DNA of 64,000 nt, from NCBI GenBank assembly GCA_036378155.1, contig DASUXA010000044.1, positions 1-64,000 on the forward strand, read 5' to 3'. The notes beneath the pieces were generated by a model. The model ran no database searches. It was not told where the DNA came from and saw only the letters and a program-made list of their open reading frames with translations. Both the position numbers and the translations under genes were made by a program. Below are positions 44,046 to 52,292 of this stretch, one piece after another. The DNA is from DASUXA01 sp036378155 (GTDB taxonomy: Bacteria > Actinomycetota > Actinomycetes > Mycobacteriales > Micromonosporaceae). The stretch's first letter is position 1, and each line of letters begins with the position of its first letter.

Positions 44046-45538
44046 ACCGACCGCCGAACGTCGTCGTCGTACTCGCCGACGACATGGGCTGGGGCGACCT
44101 CGGCTGCTACGGCTCCGGCATCCCGACGCCGAACATCGACCGCCTCGCCCGAGAGGGTGTCCGGGCGACGGACTGCCACTCGGCGTCGGCGGTCTGCACG
44201 CCCAGCCGGTACGCCCTGATGACCGGGCGGTACGCCTGGCGCGGGCCGCTGAAGAACTTCGTCCTGATGGGGCACGGTCCGGCGCTCATCGAGCCGGACC
44301 GGCCCACGCTCGCCAGCGTGCTGCGCGACGCCGGGTACACCACCGGCGCGTTCGGCAAGTGGCACCTCGGTCTGGGCTGGCGGCACACGGACGGCTCGGT
44401 ACGCGACGCTTTCGCGCCCGGCGCCCGCCTGCACGACGACGTGGAGACCGACTTCGGTCGCGACATCGACTACACCGCGCCGGTCACCGGCGGTCCGCTC
44501 GCGCTCGGGTTCGACCGGTTCTTCGGCATCGCCGGGTCGCTGGACATGCCGCCGTACGCGTTCATCGACCAGGACCGCACGGTCGGCGTCCCGTCGAAGG
44601 AGAAGGAGCGGTACCTCACCGAGCAGCGACCCGGGTTGCAGGTCGACGGCTGGGACGAGAGCGAGGTGGACGTCCGGTTCGTCACCGAGGCGTGCGCTTG
44701 GCTGCGGCAGACCACCGAGCCGTTCCTGTGCTACCTGGCGATGTCCGCGCCGCACCGGCCGAACGTCCCGCCGCCGTTCATCCGGGGGCGGTCCGGGCTG
44801 GGCGACCGCGCCGACGGGGTGTGCCTGGTGGACTGGGCGGTCGGTCAACTGCGGGCGACCCTCGACGAACTCGGCGTCACCGACCAGACCCTGTTCATCG
44901 TCACCAGCGACAACGGGGCGCCGATGGTGTTCACCGACGACGGGGACATCCGGCTGCACCGCCCCAACGGCGACTGGCGGGGACAGAAGGGCGACCTGTG
45001 GGACGGAGGGCACCGGGAGCCGTTCGTGGCTCGCTGGCCGGGACACCTGCCCGCCGGTTCCGCCGTGGACGCGCCGATCTGCCTGACCGACGTGCTGCCC
45101 ACGGTGGCGAGCGCGGTCGGCGCGGTACTGCCCGAGGGCGCCGCGGAGGACGGTCGGGACGTGCTGGCGGTGCTCGCCGGCGCGAAGCCTGGCGACCCCG
45201 ACCGCCCGATCGTGCACCACAGCCTGGGCGGACGCTTCGGGCTGCGGCGCGGACGGTGGAAGGCGATCTTCTCGGCGGGGTCCGGCGGCGGGTTCTCGGA
45301 ACCGACCATCACCTCGCTGTTCGCCACCGGATCGGGCAAGGCGCACGCCGCGCCGCCCTGGGACGCCGAGCACCCGGCAGGGCAGTTGTACGACGTGTAC
45401 GCCGACCCGTACGAGACGAAGAACCTGTGGGATCAGGAGCCGGGAGTGGTCGCGTCGATGTACGCGACGCTGCGCGGGATCTGCCGGGACGAGTCCAGCG
45501 GTCTGCCCTTCGACGTGCTGTTAGGGTCTGACCAGTGA
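44033..45538 (+). CDS. Type I sulfatase 2 (formylglycine-dependent), cytoplasmic
   Basis: A 501-residue sulfatase with the canonical CTPSR motif (Cys55 to Arg59) followed by YALMTGRY. Metal-site segments are VVVLADDMGWGD (Asp16-Asp17), FGKWHLG and VTSDNGAP. Its form is nearer to the arylsulfatase A/GalNAc-6-sulfatase branch than sulfatase 1, so the two probably remove different sulfates. There is no signal peptide. The ATG at 44033 lies within the end of the hydrolase 2 gene (13-nt overlap). Confidence 0.92.
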   Translation: MPQLNRPPNVVVVLADDMGWGDLGCYGSGIPTPNIDRLAREGVRATDCHSASAVCTPSRYALMTGRYAWRGPLKNFVLMGHGPALIEPDRPTLASVLRDAGYTTGAFGKWHLGLGWRHTDGSVRDAFAPGARLHDDVETDFGRDIDYTAPVTGGPLALGFDRFFGIAGSLDMPPYAFIDQDRTVGVPSKEKERYLTEQRPGLQVDGWDESEVDVRFVTEACAWLRQTTEPFLCYLAMSAPHRPNVPPPFIRGRSGLGDRADGVCLVDWAVGQLRATLDELGVTDQTLFIVTSDNGAPMVFTDDGDIRLHRPNGDWRGQKGDLWDGGHREPFVARWPGHLPAGSAVDAPICLTDVLPTVASAVGAVLPEGAAEDGRDVLAVLAGAKPGDPDRPIVHHSLGGRFGLRRGRWKAIFSAGSGGGFSEPTITSLFATGSGKAHAAPPWDAEHPAGQLYDVYADPYETKNLWDQEPGVVASMYATLRGICRDESSGLPFDVLLGSDQ

Positions 45539-46488
45539 GTTCGTGCTGTAGTCCGTCGCCTGGGCGACCGTCGGCGGCGTCGGTGGTCGAAGGCATCGAG
45601 GTGCCGCGCCGCGACCGGCGCGACGTCCTGCGCGGCATGATCAGGATTCCCGCCGGTCCGTTCCTGATGGGCGGCGACGATCCGGACGCCTTCCCGGACG
45701 ACGGCGAGGGACCGGTCCGCGAGGTGTACGTCTCGGAGTACCACATCGACCCGAAAGCGGTGACGAACGCGCAGTTCGCGGGCTTCGTCAAGGCGACCGG
45801 GTACGTGACCGAGGCTGAACGGTTCGGCTGGTCGTTCGTGTTCCACCTGTTCGTACGCGGCGAGGCGGCTCGCCACGTGATCAACGGGACGGTGCCGCAG
45901 GTCCCGTGGTGGCTGCCGGTACAGGGCGCCGACTGGCGGCACCCCGAGGGACCCGGCTCGGACATCGGTACCCGGCAGAACCACCCGGTCGTCCACGTGT
46001 CGTGGGCGGACGCGAACGCGTACGCGGCGTGGGCCGGCAAGCGACTGCCCACCGAGGCGGAGTGGGAGAAGGCGGCGCGGGGCGGGCTGGTCCAGGCGCG
46101 GTTCCCGTGGGGCGACGACTTCACGCCGCGCGGACAGTACCGGTGCAACACCTGGCAGGGCGACTTCCCACGGCGCAACACCGGCGCGGACGGGTACCTC
46201 GGCACCGCGCCGGTCAACGCGTACCGCCCGAACGCCTACGGGCTGTACAACACGTCGGGCAACGTCTGGGAATGGTGCGCCGACTGGTTCAGCAGCGACT
46301 GGCACGCCGAGGACCGACCGGAGACGCGACGCGACCCGGTCGGACCGGCGGAAGGCGTCACGCGGGTCATGCGCGGCGGCTCGTACCTGTGCCACGAGTC
46401 GTACTGCAACCGGTACCGGGTCGCTGCCCGGACCAGCAGCCCGCCGGACAGCGCCACCGGTCACCTCGGCTTCCGCTGCGCCGCCTGA
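45535..46488 (+). CDS. Formylglycine-generating enzyme (sulfatase activator)
   Basis: A 317-residue SUMF1-type FGE that oxidises the CxPxR cysteine of sulfatases to formylglycine. The C-terminal signature RGGSYLCHESYCNRYRVAARTSSPPDSATGHLGFR contains the copper-binding active-site pair Cys286 and Cys291 (five apart, as in known actinobacterial FGEs). PAGPFLMGG, RLPTEAEWEKAARGG and NVWEWCADW are further family motifs. The N terminus has an extra MSSCCSPSPG stretch. The GTG overlaps the sulfatase 2 stop. It is the last gene of the operon. Confidence 0.95.
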   Translation: MSSCCSPSPGRPSAASVVEGIEVPRRDRRDVLRGMIRIPAGPFLMGGDDPDAFPDDGEGPVREVYVSEYHIDPKAVTNAQFAGFVKATGYVTEAERFGWSFVFHLFVRGEAARHVINGTVPQVPWWLPVQGADWRHPEGPGSDIGTRQNHPVVHVSWADANAYAAWAGKRLPTEAEWEKAARGGLVQARFPWGDDFTPRGQYRCNTWQGDFPRRNTGADGYLGTAPVNAYRPNAYGLYNTSGNVWEWCADWFSSDWHAEDRPETRRDPVGPAEGVTRVMRGGSYLCHESYCNRYRVAARTSSPPDSATGHLGFRCAA

Positions 46489-46490
46489 GC

Positions 46491-46680
46491 GGAGGTTCCC
46501 CGAGCGCGAGGCTGCCGCACGGGGTCGGCGGCGGCGTCGGCCGTCCGGTACGGGAGGTTCCCCGCGCGCGAGGCTGCCGCGCTCCTCGACCCGGCATCGC
46601 GCCGTTCCCGGGGTGGCGCGTGGTGCCGAACAGCGGGGTGTGCCGGGGGCGGGGTGCCGAACGGCGTGGTGTGTCGGCGG
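46491..46680. repeat. Two pairs of short direct repeats downstream of the glycan operon
   Basis: A 28-bp sequence starting ggaggttccccg occurs at 46491-46518 and at 46553-46580 with one difference. A second pair, each starting gtgccgaac, lies at 46623-46648 and 46654-46680 and is more diverged. No gene is evident here. Confidence 0.65.
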
Positions 46681-46718
46681 GCGTGACGCGAACGGCCGGC
46701 GTGCCCGCTAAGCAGTGA

Positions 46719-46754
46719 ACACTCCTGGTGGTGTACGTACACCACTAGGAGTGT
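46719..46754. promoter_or_regulatory. 36-bp near-perfect palindrome
   Basis: acactcctggtggtgtac (46719-46736) is followed directly by its reverse complement (46737-46754) with one mismatch. The inner 16 bases TGGTGTACGTACACCA are perfect. There is no loop, so a dimeric protein-binding site is as likely as a terminator. It lies in a 484-bp space (46489-46972) without a convincing gene. Confidence 0.6.
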
Positions 46755-46972
46755 CGACCTCGGCGAAGTCCCCGCTGCGCCGACCGGGATGCCCGGTCCC
46801 AGGGCGCGACGCGTACCGGGGTGCGGTCCACCCGCGCAAGTACCTCGGACCGGGGCGGGACCCGGTCGCCTGCGAGGTCAGCCACCTGCGCGGGGTACTG
46901 GGCGCCGCGTCGGTCGCGAACGGCTGAGTCGGCGGTGTCCCGCCCCTTGACAGCGCACCCGAGGATGGGCTG

Positions 46973-47182
46973 ATGGCGGAACGGTACGAGTACAGAGTCC
47001 TCGAACTTCGCGAAAAGCTCATCGGCGGCAAGATGTCGGGCGACCGGCTGGAGAAGATCCTCAACGAGCAGGCCGCGAAGGGTTGGCGGCTCAAAGCGAT
47101 CACCGCCGCCGACGTCAAGGGCCGGATCGGACCGGGCGGGGTGGAGGGTCTGCTCGTCACGTTCGAGCGCAGCGTCGGCTGA
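46973..47182 (+). CDS. Small DUF4177-like protein
   Basis: A 69-residue soluble protein: AERYEYRVLELREKLIGGKMSGDRLEKILNEQAAKGWRLKAIT with a closing strand GLLVTFERSV. The pattern of a YEYRV strand, a helix ending in LNE.A.KGWRL and a final FER strand is that of DUF4177. Function is unknown. It precedes tRNA-Lys. Confidence 0.8.
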   Translation: MAERYEYRVLELREKLIGGKMSGDRLEKILNEQAAKGWRLKAITAADVKGRIGPGGVEGLLVTFERSVG

Positions 47183-47253
47183 CCGGGCCGCCGGCACGCT
47201 TCACCGTAATCGGATGCGACCCCGGACGCGGGCGTCGGTATCCTGACGGCGAC

Positions 47254-47326
47254 GGGCCGCTAGCTCAATAGGCAGAGCTGTGGACTTTTAATCCATAGGT
47301 TCGGGGTTCGAGTCCCCGGCGGCCCA
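47254..47326 (+). tRNA. tRNA-Lys (TTT)
   Basis: Plus-strand cloverleaf: acceptor GGGCCGC/GCGGCCC, D arm TAGCTCAATAGGCAGAGC, anticodon loop CTTTTAA (anticodon TTT), T loop GTTCGAG and discriminator A at 47326. CCA is not encoded. Confidence 0.96.
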
Positions 47327-47385
47327 CTCGAAACGGATACCCGAACGGAGGGATCAGGGGCGGCTCACCGGCGACACCCTTCCGG

Positions 47386-48051
47386 TCAAGCAGCGGCGAG
47401 CAGCGCGTCGAGCGGCCGAGGCAGGGTGTCGCGCCCAACTGCCGCCTCCACGAGCAGTCGCGCGTACCGCAGCTTGCGGCGCGAGCCGCTGCCCAGGAAC
47501 CGCCGCATCTGCGCTGCGGGCTGCCGACCGCGCCACGCGGGCTGGCTCTGCAGCGAGCGGAACGATCCGAGATCGCCCTGCGAGTCGAAGAGCGCTTCGA
47601 CGGCTGCGGTGCCCACGGCGCGGATCAGCTCGTCCTCCAGATCGTCGACACAGACGTAGAACCCGAGGGACTCCAGGTCGGCGCGCGTGCGGGGCGCGGC
47701 GACCCCCGCCGCGACCAGGCCCGACCGGAATATCGCCTCCTCGTTGACGTCGCACAGACCGGCGAGCCGCAGCCCGGTACCCAGCCGACCCAACCTGGTC
47801 AGGACGCCTCTGATCGCGTGCGCCCCGCCGATCGGCACGATGACGATCCGTTCCGCCTCGAGATCCCGGCCGCGGCACACAGCGGCGGTTTCCAGCGCGA
47901 TCTGGTCGCTGATGCCCTCGACGAGCACCAGAGCCACGGCGTTGTCGACCTTGGTCAGGGCGTGCGCCGTTGCCCGGATCGGCGCGGCGGGGCCGCTCAC
48001 GTATCCGTCGAGCGCTCTGCGGGCAAGCTCGCGGCGACGGGTGACATCCAT
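47386..48051 (-). CDS. TOPRIM-domain protein (OLD-nuclease-like, actinobacterial)
   Basis: A 221-residue protein. VALVLVEGISDQIALETAA gives the TOPRIM Glu, and LAGLCDVNEE the acidic pair position, as in the TOPRIM half of OLD-family nucleases. There is no ATPase domain, so it is a stand-alone TOPRIM protein. The DNA or nucleotide target is unknown. I chose the ATG at 48051; the frame is open further upstream but lacks coding character. Confidence 0.72.
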   Translation of the reverse strand: MDVTRRRELARRALDGYVSGPAAPIRATAHALTKVDNAVALVLVEGISDQIALETAAVCRGRDLEAERIVIVPIGGAHAIRGVLTRLGRLGTGLRLAGLCDVNEEAIFRSGLVAAGVAAPRTRADLESLGFYVCVDDLEDELIRAVGTAAVEALFDSQGDLGSFRSLQSQPAWRGRQPAAQMRRFLGSGSRRKLRYARLLVEAAVGRDTLPRPLDALLAAA

Positions 48052-48264
48052 GGTTGTGTCCCGGGTCAGGGCTCGCGGGGTCACCGGGCGAGGCGTCCGT
48101 CGATCCGCCCGCGCGCCGTAGCAGTCATCATCGACATACGCGACGCCGACCGACAAGCGGTTAACCACGGCCGAGCCGCGGGGACCACGACGCCGCCCAC
48201 GCCTACGGCTGGTCGGGCACACCCGTGCCTCCTGGTCATTGCGGGGGACCGCCACGATAGGCGA

Positions 48265-48918
48265 GTGAACGACGTCGCTCCCGTGCTGTACGCGGTCGTC
48301 CTCGGCGGCGCTGTCTGGGCCGGGTTCCGGCTGATCGCGGAGCGTGGCTCGATCGGCAACCAGCGGGTACCGGTCGCCACGATCACGGCGCTGGTGGTCG
48401 TGGGCGTACCGACGTTGATTCAACTGACAGCCGTTCCGTCGCTGCTCGGTCACCTTGAACGGGACCGGAATCTGATCGGTGACGGCGAGATGTGGCGTCT
48501 GGCGACGGCGCTGGTAGCTCAGGACGGCGGACCTGGGGGCGCCGTCTTCAACCTGGTCAGCCTCGCATTTGTGGGAGCGGTCGCAGAGCGGATCTGGGGC
48601 AGTGCGCGCTGGACTCTCATCGCCCTCGTCTCGGGTGTCGCCGGCGAACTGTGGGGTCTGCTGGTCCAGCCCGTCGGCGCCGGAAACTCAGTCGTCGTTT
48701 TCGGGCTGGCCGCTTCCGTAGCTGTGACAGCAGTCAGGGGCGGAAACCGGGCGACTTGCGTCGTGGCTGCGGTATGCCTCCTCGTCGCCGGAGCGCTACT
48801 GCTGACCGCCGACATTCACGGTGGGGCAGCAGCCGCCGGCGCAGGGTGCGGACTCGCGCTGGACCGCCAGCGGTCAGCGGAGCGTCACGCAACGGATGAG
48901 GTACGCCGTTCGTCGTAG
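48265..48918 (+). CDS. Rhomboid-family intramembrane protease-like protein
   Basis: A 217-residue protein with about six hydrophobic segments. WRLATALVAQDG and FNLVSLAFVGAVAERIWG match the first rhomboid motifs. GNSVVVFGLAAS stands where rhomboids have GxSG with the catalytic Ser, and DIHGGAAAAGAGCG offers the catalytic His in a late helix. The Ser context is not canonical, so activity is uncertain. The start is GTG at 48265. Confidence 0.68.
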   Translation: MNDVAPVLYAVVLGGAVWAGFRLIAERGSIGNQRVPVATITALVVVGVPTLIQLTAVPSLLGHLERDRNLIGDGEMWRLATALVAQDGGPGGAVFNLVSLAFVGAVAERIWGSARWTLIALVSGVAGELWGLLVQPVGAGNSVVVFGLAASVAVTAVRGGNRATCVVAAVCLLVAGALLLTADIHGGAAAAGAGCGLALDRQRSAERHATDEVRRSS

Positions 48919-49080
48919 CTCCGTAGCCCTCAGCCGGTCTCGTCCGGCTCAATTTCGGCGGTTCGCCTACGTGCGTCGACGCGACCGTGGTGCATTCGCG
49001 TTGGCTAGTCCGATTTGAGGGAGATCGGCAGCTATCGTCCGCTGTCACGGTGGCGGCTGCCGGTCATCGGAGGGGGCACC

Positions 49081-49716
49081 ATGTCGGAGTTGTTGATCGC
49101 CCCGGAGCAGGACCGGATCGCTCCGGTGCGGGGTCGTACCAGGTGGCGGCGATTCGTCGTGATGTTCGTACCTTCGGTCCTTGTGGTCGGCGGGATCATC
49201 GTCGCCATGGCGACCGGTGCCATCGGCGCGTCGTTCGCCGTCTCCGGTCAGTCCTTCAAGATCTCAGCCGATCATCTGCACGGCACCGGCTTCAGGCAGT
49301 TCAGCGGCGTGGACGTGACCGCCGGCGGCTCCAGTATTCCGGTCGCGACCACGGTGATCGACGACGCCTCGATCACCAATTTGTGTCAGTCGGTGAACGT
49401 ACCCAACCCGTTCGGCATGAAGATCGTGCTGCGCGTGGAGGCGGGCGGAGGCGGACATCCGGCGTCGGCGAAGGGCCTGGTCATCGGCATGACCAACCTC
49501 CAGGGAAACGCGACCTTCACCAACATCCAGATCGGTCGGGACGCCGGTCAGCTGAGCGGCAACTCCGCTCTCAGCGGGACGTTCGGGCAGAGCGCCGACG
49601 CCGTCGACATCGACAACCTCAAGCAGAGCGCCACCTCGACGAGCGCGGGAACGTTCGCCCTCATCGGTCTCGATCTCGCGGTCCAGACCGGCCAGAACGC
49701 GCACGAGTGCTTCTGA
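49081..49716 (+). CDS. DUF6230-like membrane-anchored secreted protein
   Basis: A 211-residue protein with a cytoplasmic N terminus, one membrane helix (FVVMFVPSVLVVGGIIVAMATG) and an outer beta-rich domain with two Cys. It fits the actinomycete DUF6230 family, which stands next to DUF6114 proteins as it does here. Function is unknown. The ATG follows GGAGGGGG. Confidence 0.75.
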   Translation: MSELLIAPEQDRIAPVRGRTRWRRFVVMFVPSVLVVGGIIVAMATGAIGASFAVSGQSFKISADHLHGTGFRQFSGVDVTAGGSSIPVATTVIDDASITNLCQSVNVPNPFGMKIVLRVEAGGGGHPASAKGLVIGMTNLQGNATFTNIQIGRDAGQLSGNSALSGTFGQSADAVDIDNLKQSATSTSAGTFALIGLDLAVQTGQNAHECF

Positions 49717-49730
49717 ACCAGCCAGGAAAC

Positions 49731-49757
49731 CGGGCTCGCGAGGATCTCGCGAGCCCG
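49731..49757. terminator. Hairpin between DUF6230 and DUF6114 genes
   Basis: cgggctcgcgag (49731-49742) pairs perfectly with ctcgcgagcccg (49746-49757) across a gat loop. It lies 14 bp after the first stop and 26 bp before the next start, so it may reduce or time transcription of the second gene. Confidence 0.75.
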
Positions 49758-49783
49758 ACCCATGACGTCGTCGAGGAGGACGA

Positions 49784-51112
49784 GTGACGGTCCCGCTCGG
49801 GGCGCCCGCCGACGCCCATGCCTGGGTACGCGGTTGGCGTGCCTTCCGCCGCTGGCGGCGTTCCCGTCCCTTCTGGGGTCCGCTGCTGCTGATGCTGGCC
49901 GGAGTCGAACTGTTCTTCAGCGCGAATCTCCTGCTCGGCGGGCTACAGATCCACTTCGGCTACGAAGGCTTCCTGTCGTACCTGTTGCCGCTGCTGATGC
50001 TGGTGACCGGGGTCCTCATCTGGCTGACCCCGAACCAGCGCGTCTTCTACAGCATCGTCGGTACCGTCACCGCCATCTACTCCCTGATCGGGCTCAATCT
50101 CGGCGGGTGGTTCTGCGGAATGCTGCTGGGCATTCTCGGCGGAGCGCTCTCGTTCGCGTGGACCCCGACGACGTCGGCCCCACCGCCGACGAGCGTGGTA
50201 CCGGTCACCGGCGACCACAGCGGTGAGCGGGTCGCCTCGGAGTCGGACAGTGAGCGGATCACCGAACCGATCTACATGGTCGACGACGGCGCTGCCGCCC
50301 CTGGGCACGTGGACGGCGACGGGTGGGACATGCCCGCCGGTGACGACCGCGAGCGGCCGGGCGGCTCGCTGCTCGTCTGGACCGGAAGCGTCCTGCTGGC
50401 GGCGGTCCTCGCGGCGGTCGTGGTCGCGCACTCGCCTCGCGGGGCGCTGGCCGCGCCCTGCGTCCCCACGTCCCCGCCACCGTCCGCCGTCCCCCAGGTG
50501 GCGCTGACGCCCACCGGCGATCCGACACCCACGGCAACCGCCGCGCCGACACCCGTACCGACCGCGAACCCGACCCGGTCGCCGGATGCGACGACCACGT
50601 CACCCGATCCCGACACCGCGTCCTGCGCTCCGGGTGGTACCGGATCGGTCACGCCACGCCCGAGCGCGCCCGCGCCGACCGGTACCGCAACGGTGCCACC
50701 GGGACCACCGGTCGCCGCACGAGCGGCGGGGCGCTTGACCGCCGCCGCGATGACGCTTCAGGGGTTCGCGTTCGACGGAGTGGCGGACCTGCCGACCGCG
50801 TCCGGTTCGGTCGGTGTGTTGACGTTCTCCGCGACCACCACGACCGCGACCGATCTCGCCCTGGTCACGGGCGGCAGCGGCTCGCTGAGCATGATCATGC
50901 GTAAGCCGGTGCTCAAGGGCCGCGTGCGGTTCACCGCGACCAGGTTCTCGGGGAAGTTGCTCGGCACGCCGTTCACGTACACGCCGCAGTCGCCGCCCCC
51001 CGCGACCGCCTTCGCGCCGTCGACCGTGATCGCCGACATCGTAGTCGATCTTGTCCTCGTCGATGGCGGTACCCTCGACGCAGGCGCCCTCGTCGAAGCC
51101 CTGACCGCGTGA
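49784..51112 (+). CDS. DUF6114-like membrane protein with long Thr/Pro linker and outer domain
   Basis: A 442-residue protein. Residues 1-125 hold three or four helices (FWGPLLLMLAGVELFF, YLLPLLMLVTGVLIWL, GWFCGMLLGILGGALSF) typical of DUF6114. A polar stretch leads to another helix (~190-215), then a Pro/Thr-rich segment (~220-310) and an outer beta domain to the end. This long C-terminal extension is not part of the usual short DUF6114 protein. The GTG start at 49784 follows GAGGA. Confidence 0.7.
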   Translation: MTVPLGAPADAHAWVRGWRAFRRWRRSRPFWGPLLLMLAGVELFFSANLLLGGLQIHFGYEGFLSYLLPLLMLVTGVLIWLTPNQRVFYSIVGTVTAIYSLIGLNLGGWFCGMLLGILGGALSFAWTPTTSAPPPTSVVPVTGDHSGERVASESDSERITEPIYMVDDGAAAPGHVDGDGWDMPAGDDRERPGGSLLVWTGSVLLAAVLAAVVVAHSPRGALAAPCVPTSPPPSAVPQVALTPTGDPTPTATAAPTPVPTANPTRSPDATTTSPDPDTASCAPGGTGSVTPRPSAPAPTGTATVPPGPPVAARAAGRLTAAAMTLQGFAFDGVADLPTASGSVGVLTFSATTTTATDLALVTGGSGSLSMIMRKPVLKGRVRFTATRFSGKLLGTPFTYTPQSPPPATAFAPSTVIADIVVDLVLVDGGTLDAGALVEALTA

Positions 51113-51187
51113 TCCGTTCCGCGCACCGCCCCGGGTTCGGAGCTTGCGACCCGGGCCTCGGACGGGAGCATCGCCTAGTCTCGAAGG

Positions 51188-52288
51188 GTGACCGTCCACA
51201 AGCTCTCCCGCCTCGACGCACGCCGCATCGCGGTACGCGCTCAACTGCTGGACAGCGCGCGGCCGACGGCCCTGCTGGACGTGGTACGCCACCTGACGCT
51301 GCTCCAGATCGACCCGACCGCCGCGATCGCGCCGAGCGCCGACCTGGTGGCGTGGAGTCGCCTCGGGTCGGGGTACTCGCCGGCGGAGCTGGAAGCCGCG
51401 CTCGACAACCGGACGCTGGTCGAACTGCGGGCGATGATCCGACCCAGCGAGGACCTCAAGCTGTACCGCGCCGAGATGCTCGAGTGGCGCACCCGGCGGG
51501 AGGACCCGAACTGGCGGAACTACTACCGCGACTGGGTCGACGCCAACGACGGTTTCCGTCGCGACATTCTGCACCTGCTCGCGTCCTCCGGGCCGCTGAC
51601 GTCGCGCGACATCCCGGATACCTGCGTGGTGCCGTGGAAGTCGACCGGGTGGACCAACAACCGCAACGTCAGCCAGATGTTGGAGCTGATGGTGCGGCGC
51701 GGCGAGGTCGCGATCGCCGGTCGCAAGGGCCGTGAGCGGCTGTGGGACCTGGCGGAACGGGTGTACCCCGACGATCCGGCGGTGCCCATGGACGAGGCGT
51801 CGCGCATCCGGAACGAGCGCCGGCTGCGGGCGCTCGGCATCGCCCGTTCCCGGGGACCGGAATGTCCGGTGGAGCCGGCGGACGTGGGCGAGGCGGGCGA
51901 ACCCGCGGTGGTGGAGGGCGTCAAGGGTACGTGGCGGGTCGAACCGTCGTTGCTGGGTCAACCGTTCTCGGGGCGTGCGGCGTTGCTGTCGCCGTTCGAC
52001 CGGCTGATCCACGATCGCAAGCGCACCATCGACCTGTTCGAGTTCGACTACCAGCTGGAGATGTACAAGCCCGCCGCGAAGCGACGCTGGGGATATTTCG
52101 CGCTGCCGATCCTGTACGGCGACCGTCTGGTGGGCAAGCTCGACGCCACCGTCGACCGGAAGGCGGGCGTGCTCCAGGTCCACGCGATCCACGAGGACGT
52201 GCCCTTCGACCGTACCGTGGCGGCGGCGGTGGACGACGAGATCAAGGACCTGGCGAACTGGCTCCAGGTGGACCTGGCGTTCCCGTGA
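51188..52288 (+). CDS. YcaQ-like DNA glycosylase (HTH_42 winged-helix protein)
   Basis: A 366-residue protein of the YcaQ/AlkX family, winged-helix DNA glycosylases that unhook interstrand crosslinks. Typical are LSRLDARRIAVRAQLL at the start, LLQIDPTAAIAPSADLVAWSRLG, and LLSPFDRLIHDRKRTIDLFEFDYQLEMYKPAAKRRWGYFALPILYGDRLVGKLDA. The latter region is strongly conserved. Start GTG at 51188. Its stop is only 4 bp from the stop of the convergent gene. Confidence 0.87.
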   Translation: MTVHKLSRLDARRIAVRAQLLDSARPTALLDVVRHLTLLQIDPTAAIAPSADLVAWSRLGSGYSPAELEAALDNRTLVELRAMIRPSEDLKLYRAEMLEWRTRREDPNWRNYYRDWVDANDGFRRDILHLLASSGPLTSRDIPDTCVVPWKSTGWTNNRNVSQMLELMVRRGEVAIAGRKGRERLWDLAERVYPDDPAVPMDEASRIRNERRLRALGIARSRGPECPVEPADVGEAGEPAVVEGVKGTWRVEPSLLGQPFSGRAALLSPFDRLIHDRKRTIDLFEFDYQLEMYKPAAKRRWGYFALPILYGDRLVGKLDATVDRKAGVLQVHAIHEDVPFDRTVAAAVDDEIKDLANWLQVDLAFP

Positions 52289-52292
52289 CGGG

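Noticed and set aside
46715..46927. Possible 70-residue gene
   Set aside because: Its GTG lies at the edge of the 36-bp palindrome, no ribosome site precedes it, and the Pro/Arg/Gly-rich product has no recognisable pattern.
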